This document shows, piece after piece, positions 1-5,281 of a DNA stretch of 5,281 nt; position 1 is the stretch's first letter, and every line of letters starts with the position of its first letter. The position numbers were made by a program, and so were the translations under genes. Source of the stretch: Gammaproteobacteria bacterium (GTDB lineage: Bacteria > Pseudomonadota > Gammaproteobacteria > Arenicellales > Poriferihabitantaceae); the NCBI GenBank assembly GCA_009839585.1, contig VXPI01000402.1, positions 1 through 5,281 on the forward strand. The letters are read 5' to 3'. The notes beneath the pieces were generated by a model that was not told the origin of the DNA, ran no database searches, and saw only the letters and a list, made by a program, of their open reading frames with translations.

Positions 1-528
1 CATATGCGGCAATGGAAAACCGGCAATCCACTTGACCCAAACAGCCGGCTCGGGCCTCTGGTGTCCAAGGAGCATTATGACAAGGTATCCGGCTATCTGG
101 GCAAGACCGATAGTATTCTGTATGGCGGCGGCACCTCCGAAAATGCCTTTGTGGAAGCAACCGTGGTCGAGATTCCCGGCAATGACCACATTCTGGCACA
201 AGAAGAGATTTTCGGCCCGATTTTGAGTGTGATCGAAGTCACCAGTTTGGACCAGGCAGTGCAAATTGCCAACGACACCCCTTTTGGGCTATGCGCCTCT
301 CTGTTCACATCCAATGCAAAGCAGGCGTTGCGTGCGGCGCGCAAAATCAAGGCCGGAACCGTCACTGTCAACAGCTTTGGCGAAGGTGACATTACAACCC
401 CTTTCGGTGGCTTCAAGCAATCCGGTTTTGGAGGTCGTGACAACTCGATACTGGCTCACGAGCAATACACTCAGGTCAAGACAATATGGCTTGACTTGAC
501 AGATAGCCAAGACCAGTCCATTGACTAA
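1..528 (+). CDS. Aldehyde dehydrogenase, C-terminal part (5' end outside window), PuuC-like
   Basis: NAD(P)-dependent aldehyde dehydrogenase that would oxidise an aldehyde to its acid in the cytoplasm. The frame is open from base 1, so the Met codon at 4 is probably internal; the N-terminal Rossmann region and catalytic cysteine lie upstream of the window. About 175 of a usual ~490 residues are visible. Counting from that Met, the segment has GNPLDPNSRLGPLV (7-20), QEEIFGP (66-72) whose second Glu is the usual NAD-ribose ligand, GTVTVN (118-123), and the C-terminal GDITTPFGGFKQSG block (128-141) ending in VKTIWLDL. The GD-(I/M)-T-(T/V)-PFGG(F/Y)KQSG and KTIW signatures recall PuuC, gamma-glutamyl-gamma-aminobutyraldehyde dehydrogenase. 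The stop overlaps the next gene by 8 nt, and that gene encodes a PuuB-like oxidase, which supports an amine-to-aldehyde-to-acid pathway. The family is certain; the substrate is inferred, and betaine or other aminoaldehydes remain possible. Confidence 0.93.
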   Translation, partial: HMRQWKTGNPLDPNSRLGPLVSKEHYDKVSGYLGKTDSILYGGGTSENAFVEATVVEIPGNDHILAQEEIFGPILSVIEVTSLDQAVQIANDTPFGLCASLFTSNAKQALRAARKIKAGTVTVNSFGEGDITTPFGGFKQSGFGGRDNSILAHEQYTQVKTIWLDLTDSQDQSID

Positions 529-1870
529 TCGCATCGAGGCGAAACGTCTGCCAACCCACCATGGCCCTGCGGCCTGGAGCGCAATTCTCGGCCATCAGGA
601 TCCACCGCAGTCCTTGCAGACAGACAGCTTTGCCGACATTGCAGTAGTGGGTGCGGGATTTGCGGGGTTGTCTGCAGCCCGCCGACTTCTACAAATCGAA
701 AACCGCCTACAAGTAAGCGTGCTTGATGCAGGGCGGGTTGCCGAGGGTGCAGCAGGGCGGAATTCAGGTTTTATGATAGACCTGCCGCACGATATAGCGT
801 CGGATGACTACTCCGGCAAAAGTCTTCAGGGCGACCGAAAGCAGATCGCCCTCAACAGGATGGCGATCCGCTTTGCCGATGAGTCTGTAGAAGAATACGG
901 GATCGATGACAACTATTTCGACAAGTCGGGAAAAATCAACGGAGCAGCCAGTGACCGGGCTCATCAACGCAATCTTAGCTATGCTGAAAACCTGATCTCG
1001 TTGGATGAGCCACATGAGGTCCTTGATCGCAAGCAAATGCAGGAATGGATCGGCAGTAGCCACTACCAGTCGGGACTCTACACTCCGGGCACAGTGATGC
1101 TGCAACCCGCCGGATATATCCGCTCTTTTGCCAGAGGACTTGAAAGGAACGGGGTAAAAATCTACGAGAACTCACCGGTCCAGATCATTGAGCGCTCCGG
1201 CAGCTTGTGGAAGTTGACCACGCCCAAAGGAACCATTTCTGCAGAACGCGTCATTCTTGCCGTGAACGGCCAGCTTGAAAGTTTCGGGTTGATGAGACAT
1301 CGCTTGATGCATATATTTCTTTATGCATCCTTGACCGCAGAAATTGATCCACAAACTCTTCGCACACTTGGTGGAAGACCGAGGTGGGGATTGACTCCCT
1401 CAGACCCGATGGGCACTTCCATGCGTCGTATTGATACCGCTCAGGGTGGAAATCGTATCTTGACCAGAACCTGTGCTTCGTTTCGTCCGAACATGGTAGT
1501 GAACGACAGGGATATTGCCCGTGCGACACGAATCCATCTGAAGAAATTTGCCCAGCGATTTCCCGAGTTGGCCGGCATCAAGCAGGAGTTCACCTGGGCA
1601 GGTCATCTATGTCTGACACGGAATGCGGTGGCCGTGATGCGTGAAATTGAACAGAATATGTTCGCCGCATGTGTGCAAAACGGCCTAGGCACTGTTCGCG
1701 GCACACTCACCGGAATTGGTGCTGCAGAACTCGCATGTGGTATTTCCAGTCCCGTTACCGAGCATTTCACGTCAGAGCCCGGCCCTGTGCGACTTCCGCC
1801 AGAGCCATTGGCAGCCTGGGGTGCTAACGTCTGGCTACGATTTCGTGAGTGGCAGGCGAGAGAAGAATGA
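521..1870 (+). CDS. FAD-dependent amine oxidoreductase (DAO family), PuuB-like
   Basis: Complete 449-residue flavoprotein of the D-amino-acid-oxidase-like fold, expected to oxidise an amine or amino acid and leave an aldehyde or keto product. The N-terminal Rossmann signature is DIAVVGAGFAG (39-49; GxGxxG at 44-49), followed by the strand-2 acidic residue in VLDAGR and the GAAGRNSGF segment (76-84), which matches the GASGRNGG block of gamma-glutamylputrescine oxidase PuuB. The C-terminal part has FTWAGHLCLTRN and an NGLGTVRGTLTGIGAAEL flavin-contacting region. The start is TTG at 521: a stop lies 24 nt upstream in this frame, no ATG occurs before the FAD motif, and the 43-residue lead fits the family. 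There is no clear Shine-Dalgarno, but the 8-nt overlap with the aldehyde dehydrogenase suggests translational coupling. The product of this enzyme would be the substrate of its partner. Gamma-glutamylputrescine is the best guess; other amines are possible. Confidence 0.9.
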   Translation: MTNRIEAKRLPTHHGPAAWSAILGHQDPPQSLQTDSFADIAVVGAGFAGLSAARRLLQIENRLQVSVLDAGRVAEGAAGRNSGFMIDLPHDIASDDYSGKSLQGDRKQIALNRMAIRFADESVEEYGIDDNYFDKSGKINGAASDRAHQRNLSYAENLISLDEPHEVLDRKQMQEWIGSSHYQSGLYTPGTVMLQPAGYIRSFARGLERNGVKIYENSPVQIIERSGSLWKLTTPKGTISAERVILAVNGQLESFGLMRHRLMHIFLYASLTAEIDPQTLRTLGGRPRWGLTPSDPMGTSMRRIDTAQGGNRILTRTCASFRPNMVVNDRDIARATRIHLKKFAQRFPELAGIKQEFTWAGHLCLTRNAVAVMREIEQNMFAACVQNGLGTVRGTLTGIGAAELACGISSPVTEHFTSEPGPVRLPPEPLAAWGANVWLRFREWQAREE

Positions 1871-1896
1871 CCTGCTTCCCGTAAAACAACCGATGT

Positions 1897-1904
1897 GAGG
1901 AAGG
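1897..1904 (+). promoter_or_regulatory. Shine-Dalgarno site of the small gene at 1909
   Basis: The purine run GAGGAAGG ends 4 nt before ATG 1909 (the GAGG core ends 8 nt before it). It supports that ATG as a real start and indicates that the small downstream frame was a translated gene, separate from the oxidase that ends 38 nt earlier. Confidence 0.6.
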
Positions 1905-2226
1905 CCGAATGCATGATACCAAGTTCGATGTTTCTGTCAGTGATACTCTTGATGGTGCAGTCAAGAAGTGTGTCGAACTGGAAACGGTTGAACCGGACGA
2001 CCCGCTTTACCGGGAAGTCCTTGTCATCCTTGCCACAAAAGGGAAACAGTATGAACTGTATTCAAACGTTTTGTGGGATGTGGACGGCTTGAAATTTTCG
2101 AGAGATCCAGATGTTGAATTTCCGGATAATGTCCAGAAACTCATAAAAACTTTCCGGAAGGAACTGGACGCCGCCAAAAAGAAGGAACTTGAAAGATTGA
2201 AAGAACGCTCCTGGACACTGGTTTAC

Positions 2227-2270
2227 CCCCTGTCTGTCCATGCTGGCGTAGCCAGATGGACAGACAGGGG
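2227..2270. repeat. 44-nt palindromic hairpin element inside a gene
   Basis: Left arm CCCCTGTCTGTCCAT (2227-2241) is perfectly complementary to the right arm ATGGACAGACAGGGG (2256-2270), giving 15 bp. After one unpaired G (2242), an inner stem CTGGC/GCCAG (2243-2247 with 2251-2255) closes a GTA triloop, for 20 bp in all. No T-run follows on either strand, so it is not an intrinsic terminator. It sits exactly where the reading frame of the surrounding small gene is lost, and its length accounts for the shift. It looks like a small non-autonomous palindromic element. No convincing target-site duplication is visible, so the exact borders are uncertain by a few bases. Confidence 0.8.
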
Positions 2271-2370
2271 CTGTGTTGCACTTCGGACTGGAACTGGGGC
2301 AAATTAAACGAACTTGCCGCAAGATATCCCGGACACAAGGATGTCCTGACCGGGATTGCGGAATCATACA

Positions 2371-2376
2371 AGGAGG
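2371..2376 (+). promoter_or_regulatory. Shine-Dalgarno site of the phosphoesterase gene
   Basis: AGGAGG lies 12 nt before ATG 2389, somewhat long but usable spacing. It decides the start in favour of 2389 over the upstream in-frame TTG 2356, which lies 5' of this site. It overlaps the last codons of the preceding (broken) gene, suggesting coupled translation before that gene was disrupted. Confidence 0.65.
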
Positions 2377-2388
2377 AATAGAACAAGA

Positions 2389-3165
2389 ATGAAGATATCA
2401 CTGACTTCTGATTTGCACGTCGAATTTGAACCATCGTACAAGTTTGTCGATGCAGGCGTCGATGTTGTCGTTTTTGCTGGCGATGTCGGTGAGCACCCGA
2501 ACGAAATCAACTGGATAAACGAAAACGCACCGGACGATAGGCCGGTGATTTGCGTCACTGGCAACCATTCGCGATACAACAATAATTCCAGCACTGTACT
2601 CGAACAGATCAAGAAAATTGCGAAACCCAACGTGCATTTTCTCGAAAATGAAGAAATTCAGTATGAGGGAGTCAGGTTTCTTGGCGCCACGCTCTGGACA
2701 GATTTCAGCATTTACGGCTACCGGGATTTAGCAAGGATCCAGGCGGCGAGATACATGAATGACTATCGAATGTGTGCCGTGAATGATTTCGATGCTCATA
2801 CCGGCGAAAAATTCACAAGAATCATGCATCCTTCCGATACGTTGAAGATTCACAAAGAAACTGTTGACTGGCTCAAGAAAAAACTGATTGAAAATTTTGA
2901 AGGCCCAACAGTCGTAGTGACGCACCACGCGCCGTCAGGGAAGTGCATACAGAAAAAATATGGCATCGACAATCCGATCAATGCTGCATACGCGAGCAAC
3001 CTGGAACACATGATGGGAAAAAATGTTGATGTCTGGATGTATGGACACATGCACCAGCACAGGATTCTTCACATCAACGGCACAAGGGTTATCTGCAATG
3101 CGAAAGGATACAGGAACGAAGTCCCGGAATTCGATCCGGAATTCATGATTGAGGTAAATTTGTAG
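2389..3165 (+). CDS. Calcineurin-like metallophosphoesterase
   Basis: 258-residue cytoplasmic dinuclear-metal phosphoesterase, complete and near the usual size for single-domain members. The motifs come in order: SDLH (7-10; Asp8 and His10), AGDVG (30-34; Asp32), TGNH (57-60; Asn59 and His60), VVTHHAPS (176-183), and YGHMH (218-222; His220 and His222). All metal ligands are therefore present. The VRFLGATLWTDF block (95-106) and the NAAYASNLE segment after the THHAPS motif match a common bacterial and phage subfamily of unknown substrate. One oddity is the third motif, GNHS, where most relatives have GNHE or GNHD. No signal peptide or membrane segment is seen. It follows the broken small gene by 7 nt and converges on the tRNA gene. 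The phosphoesterase family is secure, but the substrate (nucleotide, nucleic acid or other phosphoester) cannot be told. Confidence 0.92.
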   Translation: MKISLTSDLHVEFEPSYKFVDAGVDVVVFAGDVGEHPNEINWINENAPDDRPVICVTGNHSRYNNNSSTVLEQIKKIAKPNVHFLENEEIQYEGVRFLGATLWTDFSIYGYRDLARIQAARYMNDYRMCAVNDFDAHTGEKFTRIMHPSDTLKIHKETVDWLKKKLIENFEGPTVVVTHHAPSGKCIQKKYGIDNPINAAYASNLEHMMGKNVDVWMYGHMHQHRILHINGTRVICNAKGYRNEVPEFDPEFMIEVNL

Positions 3166-3176
3166 AATGAACAAAC

Positions 3177-3196
3177 AAAAAACCGCAATTATCGCG
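3177..3196 (-). terminator. Likely intrinsic terminator of tRNA-Thr
   Basis: On the minus strand a short stem CGCGA/TTGCG (one G-T pair, TAA loop) is followed by G and six T residues. It begins about 24 nt beyond the tRNA CCA end, the right place to end the tRNA transcript. The stem is short, so efficiency is uncertain. The + strand gene ending at 3165 has no matching T-tract of its own. Confidence 0.5.
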
Positions 3197-3219
3197 AGAG
3201 AATGGGACTTCAGGGAAAG

Positions 3220-3295
3220 TGGTGCCGGAAAGAGGACTTGAACCTCCGACCTGCTGTTTACGAAACAGCTGCTCTACCAACTGAGCTATTCCGGC
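3220..3295 (-). tRNA. tRNA-Thr (anticodon CGT), CCA encoded
   Basis: Complete cloverleaf on the minus strand, 76 nt including the encoded CCA at 3222-3220. The acceptor stem is GCCGGAA/TTCCGGC with discriminator A. The D arm contains AGCTCAGTTGGTAGAGC. The anticodon stem GCTGT/ACAGC closes loop TTCGTAA, with anticodon CGT reading ACG codons. The T arm GGAGG-TTCAAGT-CCTCT has one G-T pair. G1-C72 and C2-G71 agree with bacterial threonine identity. The 3' end faces the phosphoesterase gene. tRNA-Thr(CGT) genes are known integration targets (for example thrW in Escherichia coli), but no second copy of the tRNA 3' end is present in this window. Confidence 0.97.
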
Positions 3296-3390
3296 ATTGG
3301 TGATGGGCGATGCATTGCAGCCTTGACTGCAGGGCATTGAGATCATGGATTAAGCGATTACGGTATCAACTCTCTTCCAAGCTTAACGAA

Positions 3391-3399
3391 AGTATATCA
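3391..3399 (-). promoter_or_regulatory. Candidate extended -10 promoter for tRNA-Thr
   Basis: On the minus strand TGATATACT forms an extended -10 (TGn plus TATACT, one mismatch to TATAAT) about 95 nt upstream of the mature tRNA 5' end, in the 121-nt gap after the RelA-like gene. A TTGACC lies only 11 nt upstream of the -10, too close to be a normal -35. A second weak pair, TTGATA and CATGAT with 16-nt spacing, lies nearer the tRNA. Which, if either, is used cannot be decided here. The rest of the gap holds no gene. Confidence 0.3.
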
Positions 3400-3416
3400 A
3401 TTTTTACGGTCAATGC

Positions 3417-4373
3417 TCAGCAACTGCTGTTTGTTATCTCCTCAATAAGGCTACCGGGATTTGCAACTCGGGAACCAGTGTATAGGGGGTGTGTTAGCTT
3501 AAGCAATTCATCAATGGACGTTCGACTTTCAACGCCGACGAGAAGTAGGCCATTTTCCCTCTCTCCCGGATAGGAAGTCTCGAGAAAATTCAGCCAGCCT
3601 GCAGCACCTACCGCATCGTCCTGAAAAGGATAGAAAATAACCGAACCATTTTCCGTTCGCCAACATACTGTAATTGTCTTTCCGCAGGTATGGCTGGGAA
3701 GCTGGGTCAAAGAGGTTTCCGGATTGCTATTCTCCCATTCGGCAAAACGTTCGGAAAGAGAAAGCAGATTCCTCTGTTCATCACTTGATCCCAACCCTGC
3801 TTTTGTTGCCTCGCCGTGTGACTCTGACCAAATCGCCCATTGGTGTTGCAAATAAGTTCGCACCTGTATTTCAAATCGCATGCTCAAGCATATGTCTTCC
3901 GTTACCGGTTGATCAAATTTCATAATATGATGAATGCCACGATAACCCGTCGGCGCAGGCTCATCGAGATAATCCTTCAGCCGGAAGAACTCTGGTGAAT
4001 CCTGGATGCGTGAGCTGAGTTCTCCAACATCCCCAAGGTTTTCGCAAATCACTCTTACTCCAATTACATCATCAAGCCGACCTAGCTTGAAATTGCCAGT
4101 TGCCCGTCCAATCTTTCGACGAATGCTATCAAGACGTTTTAATCGGGCACTTACGGCTGATCGTTCTGGAACTTTGCAGGCATCAAGAATAGAAAGAGTT
4201 GTTGAAAGACAACGCATGCGAAATGTACGATAGTTCTGTACATCAGAAACGCGCTGAATATTCTGTGCCTCCTTGGCGAAAGCCATGCCAACGCGGTCTA
4301 TTTCGTTTAGGCTTGAGAATGAAGCCTCTTGAGTTGCACTTGGTTGACAACCGGTTGTTATTTGGCTGTTCAT
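3417..4373 (-). CDS. Stand-alone RelA/SpoT-domain (p)ppGpp synthetase-like protein
   Basis: 318-residue protein with a RelA/SpoT nucleotidyltransferase-fold domain, which transfers pyrophosphate from ATP to GDP/GTP or, in toxic relatives, to other nucleotides or tRNA. Motifs from ATG 4373: RLKRLDSIRRKI (77-88; Arg77, Lys79) for the R-x-K-x3-SI motif, LDDVIGVRVI (100-109; Asp102, likely metal ligand), TGYRGIHHIM (142-151; Tyr144, guanine stacking), and FEIQVRTYLQHQWA (167-180; Glu168). The expected synthetase residues are all present. There is no N-terminal HD hydrolase domain and no TGS or ACT region, so it is a short synthetase type. The ~120 residues after the domain are not recognised. ATG 4373 is preferred over the TTG and GTG just upstream because AAGGGAG sits 8 nt before it. 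The gene follows the DGQHR gene on the same strand by 63 nt. Housekeeping alarmone synthesis, a toxSAS-type toxin, or a defence effector are all possible. Confidence 0.88.
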   Translation of the reverse strand: MNSQITTGCQPSATQEASFSSLNEIDRVGMAFAKEAQNIQRVSDVQNYRTFRMRCLSTTLSILDACKVPERSAVSARLKRLDSIRRKIGRATGNFKLGRLDDVIGVRVICENLGDVGELSSRIQDSPEFFRLKDYLDEPAPTGYRGIHHIMKFDQPVTEDICLSMRFEIQVRTYLQHQWAIWSESHGEATKAGLGSSDEQRNLLSLSERFAEWENSNPETSLTQLPSHTCGKTITVCWRTENGSVIFYPFQDDAVGAAGWLNFLETSYPGERENGLLLVGVESRTSIDELLKLTHPLYTGSRVANPGSLIEEITNSSC

Positions 4374-4381
4374 CACCAACG

Positions 4382-4388
4382 CTCCCTT
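4382..4388 (-). promoter_or_regulatory. Shine-Dalgarno site of the RelA-like gene
   Basis: AAGGGAG on the minus strand, 8 nt before ATG 4373. It chooses that ATG over the adjacent TTG 4379 and GTG 4376, which would be too close to the site. Confidence 0.6.
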
Positions 4389-4436
4389 AAGCCTCTTATA
4401 TCCTGCAAGAAGCTTACGAGAGTTGATGCGCTTGCA

Positions 4437-5281
4437 TTACCCATTGATTCCATCAATCAGTGGAATTTCACTGGAGACAGACCCTTTGGCACTTTCATTA
4501 ATATCCGCAAACACTTCACGAAGACGATCAAGGGCTTCCTTGAAGTTTTCTCCTTGTCGTACAGAAGGAACGACTTCAATCCCGATACCCTCATCCATAA
4601 GATGCTGGAGTCGCTCATGTATGTCTGTCTGAGGTTCTCCGGTATGGTTGCTTATGTAGTCGAGGACATCATCATAATGCAGCCCTTTTTCATTTCCTAC
4701 AGGCTTGCGATTTTCGTCAAGCGCATGCAGATAGCCGGTTTGGATGAGATCTCGCAGTCCCAAAATCGCCATCAGTCGATGCTGACCATCCAGGGCATAA
4801 AATTGCGTTCCCGAATCATCCAATCCCCAATAAGAACCTGTGGGCTCAAGACCATAGATGGTTAAACTGTCGTTCATCGACAATCCATCTATTCCCCATT
4901 TTTCATGCCTGTCATCATGGACCCATCCCTGATATCCAGCCAGTAAAAGGGGAGGAAACTTATGATGTCTGCGCATAGCCAAATAGACAACCATTTCTAG
5001 TTGGCGCCGCCAATCAGGCGCAAGCCGTTGAATTGTTTCGACTGTCTCGGGTGAAGTCGCAATTCTCTTTGACCCCTCGCCACTTTCCCTAAAAATAGGC
5101 AGGTCGGCAGCAAATCCCACCTTCTCCGAGATCCACCTAAGATTGACAGACAGAAGGTACGAGGAAACTTCGCCCATGCGAACATGTTGAACCAAATGCT
5201 GGTTTTTCTGGGCACGAATATCTCCAAGAAGCCTGCTAAGTACTCGAAGCTCTTTTTGTCGGAGTGCTGTCAGAGATAGGA
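4437..5281 (-). CDS. DGQHR-motif protein, DndB-like (5' end outside window)
   Basis: The frame is open from its stop at 4437 to the window edge. The TTG at 5195 is not the likely start, because 28 further sense codons (including TALRQKELRVLSRLLGDIRA) precede it; the true start lies outside. About 280 residues are visible. The motif FYALDGQHRLMAI has its DGQHR core at 4776-4790, and a second family block, VFADINESAKGSVSSEI, lies near the end. DGQHR proteins have a ParB-related fold and include DndB of the DNA phosphorothioation system and DpdB of the 7-deazaguanine DNA modification cluster. This member has a long insertion between the two blocks. It ends only ~10 residues after the second block, whereas relatives usually continue, so the C-terminus looks short. 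The +1 frame stays open from 4441 for 22 more codons, to a TGA that shares one base with the RelA-like ATG, hinting at a frameshift. It is likely cotranscribed with that gene. The exact role is unknown. Confidence 0.82.
   Translation of the reverse strand, partial: LSLTALRQKELRVLSRLLGDIRAQKNQHLVQHVRMGEVSSYLLSVNLRWISEKVGFAADLPIFRESGEGSKRIATSPETVETIQRLAPDWRRQLEMVVYLAMRRHHKFPPLLLAGYQGWVHDDRHEKWGIDGLSMNDSLTIYGLEPTGSYWGLDDSGTQFYALDGQHRLMAILGLRDLIQTGYLHALDENRKPVGNEKGLHYDDVLDYISNHTGEPQTDIHERLQHLMDEGIGIEVVPSVRQGENFKEALDRLREVFADINESAKGSVSSEIPLIDGING

Larger units (their letters stand above)
1909..2381 (+). pseudogene. Small unrecognised gene split by a 44-nt hairpin insertion
   Basis: I do not recognise the family. 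As it stands, the frame from ATG 1909 reads 132 residues to a TAA at 2305-2307. The first ~106 residues look like an ordinary acidic/basic cytoplasmic protein, with a Lys/Glu-rich helix (DAAKKKELERLKERS) just before the break. The last ~25 residues are translated from the hairpin and beyond and look like junk. Past the hairpin the sensible reading is one frame over: DWNWGKLNELAARYPGHKD followed by VLTGIAESYKEE and TAG 2379-2381. Deleting exactly 2227-2270 (44 nt, 2 mod 3) joins both halves into one 142-residue frame. The rescued end places the stop 7 nt before the phosphoesterase ATG, with that gene's AGGAGG inside the final codons, as in an operon. No classic -1 slippery heptamer is visible at the break, so programmed frameshifting is less likely. 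A 132-residue truncated product may still be made. Confidence 0.62.

Noticed and set aside
93..443. 116-codon open frame on the minus strand
   Set aside because: It is a shadow of the aldehyde dehydrogenase, whose motifs are unmistakable on the + strand.
2227..2270. Hairpin as an intrinsic terminator or attenuator
   Set aside because: There is no T-tract after the stem on either strand, and coding sequence continues past it.
3220..3295. tRNA-Thr as an occupied integration site with att repeats
   Set aside because: No second copy of the tRNA 3' segment and no integrase occur in the window. The accessory-type genes lie on the 5' side of the tRNA, not the usual 3' side.
3315..3332. Small inverted repeat TGCAG/CTGCA in the gap upstream of the tRNA
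   Set aside because: A 5-bp stem with a 6-nt loop is within chance expectation, and no regulatory partner is suggested.
3143..3346. Minus-strand frame with a translation IAQLVEQLFRKQQVGGSSPL
   Set aside because: It is the translated tRNA-Thr gene, a common spurious ORF type.
4329..4865. 178-codon open frame on the + strand
   Set aside because: It lies antisense to the DGQHR and RelA-like genes, whose protein motifs are clear. Its own translation has no recognisable domain and no good ribosome site.

Overview
The window reads as a chromosomal segment from a proteobacterium of moderate GC content. The lineage cannot be fixed from sequence alone. The pointers are a PuuC/PuuB-like polyamine catabolic pair, a tRNA-Thr(CGT) with an encoded CCA, and clear purine-rich Shine-Dalgarno sites. 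There is no rRNA, CRISPR array, recognisable transposase or integrase.

Layout, left to right. Positions 1-1870 (+) hold the C-terminal part of an aldehyde dehydrogenase, overlapped by 8 nt with a complete FAD-dependent amine oxidoreductase. Together they resemble the oxidase and aldehyde dehydrogenase steps of the gamma-glutamylated putrescine route. Positions 1909-3165 (+) hold two closely spaced genes: a small unrecognised gene whose reading frame is broken at a 44-nt, almost perfectly palindromic hairpin, and a calcineurin-like metallophosphoesterase. Removing exactly the 44-nt hairpin restores one 142-codon frame that ends 7 nt before the phosphoesterase. This makes a small inserted element the simplest explanation.

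Positions 3177-3399 (-) hold a tRNA-Thr(CGT) with a likely intrinsic terminator and a weak candidate promoter. Positions 3417-5281 (-) hold a two-gene accessory-type module reading toward the tRNA. The upstream gene encodes a DGQHR-motif (DndB-like) protein that runs off the right edge. The downstream gene encodes a stand-alone RelA/SpoT-type nucleotide pyrophosphokinase-domain protein with the key synthetase residues and no HD hydrolase domain.

The most interesting points are the DGQHR plus alarmone-synthetase-like pairing, a possible uncharacterised defence or stress module, and the palindromic insertion that splits the small gene. A weaker point is that the DGQHR gene stops 63 nt before its partner, while the +1 frame continues to a TGATG stop/start overlap with it, so its 3' end may be frameshifted.
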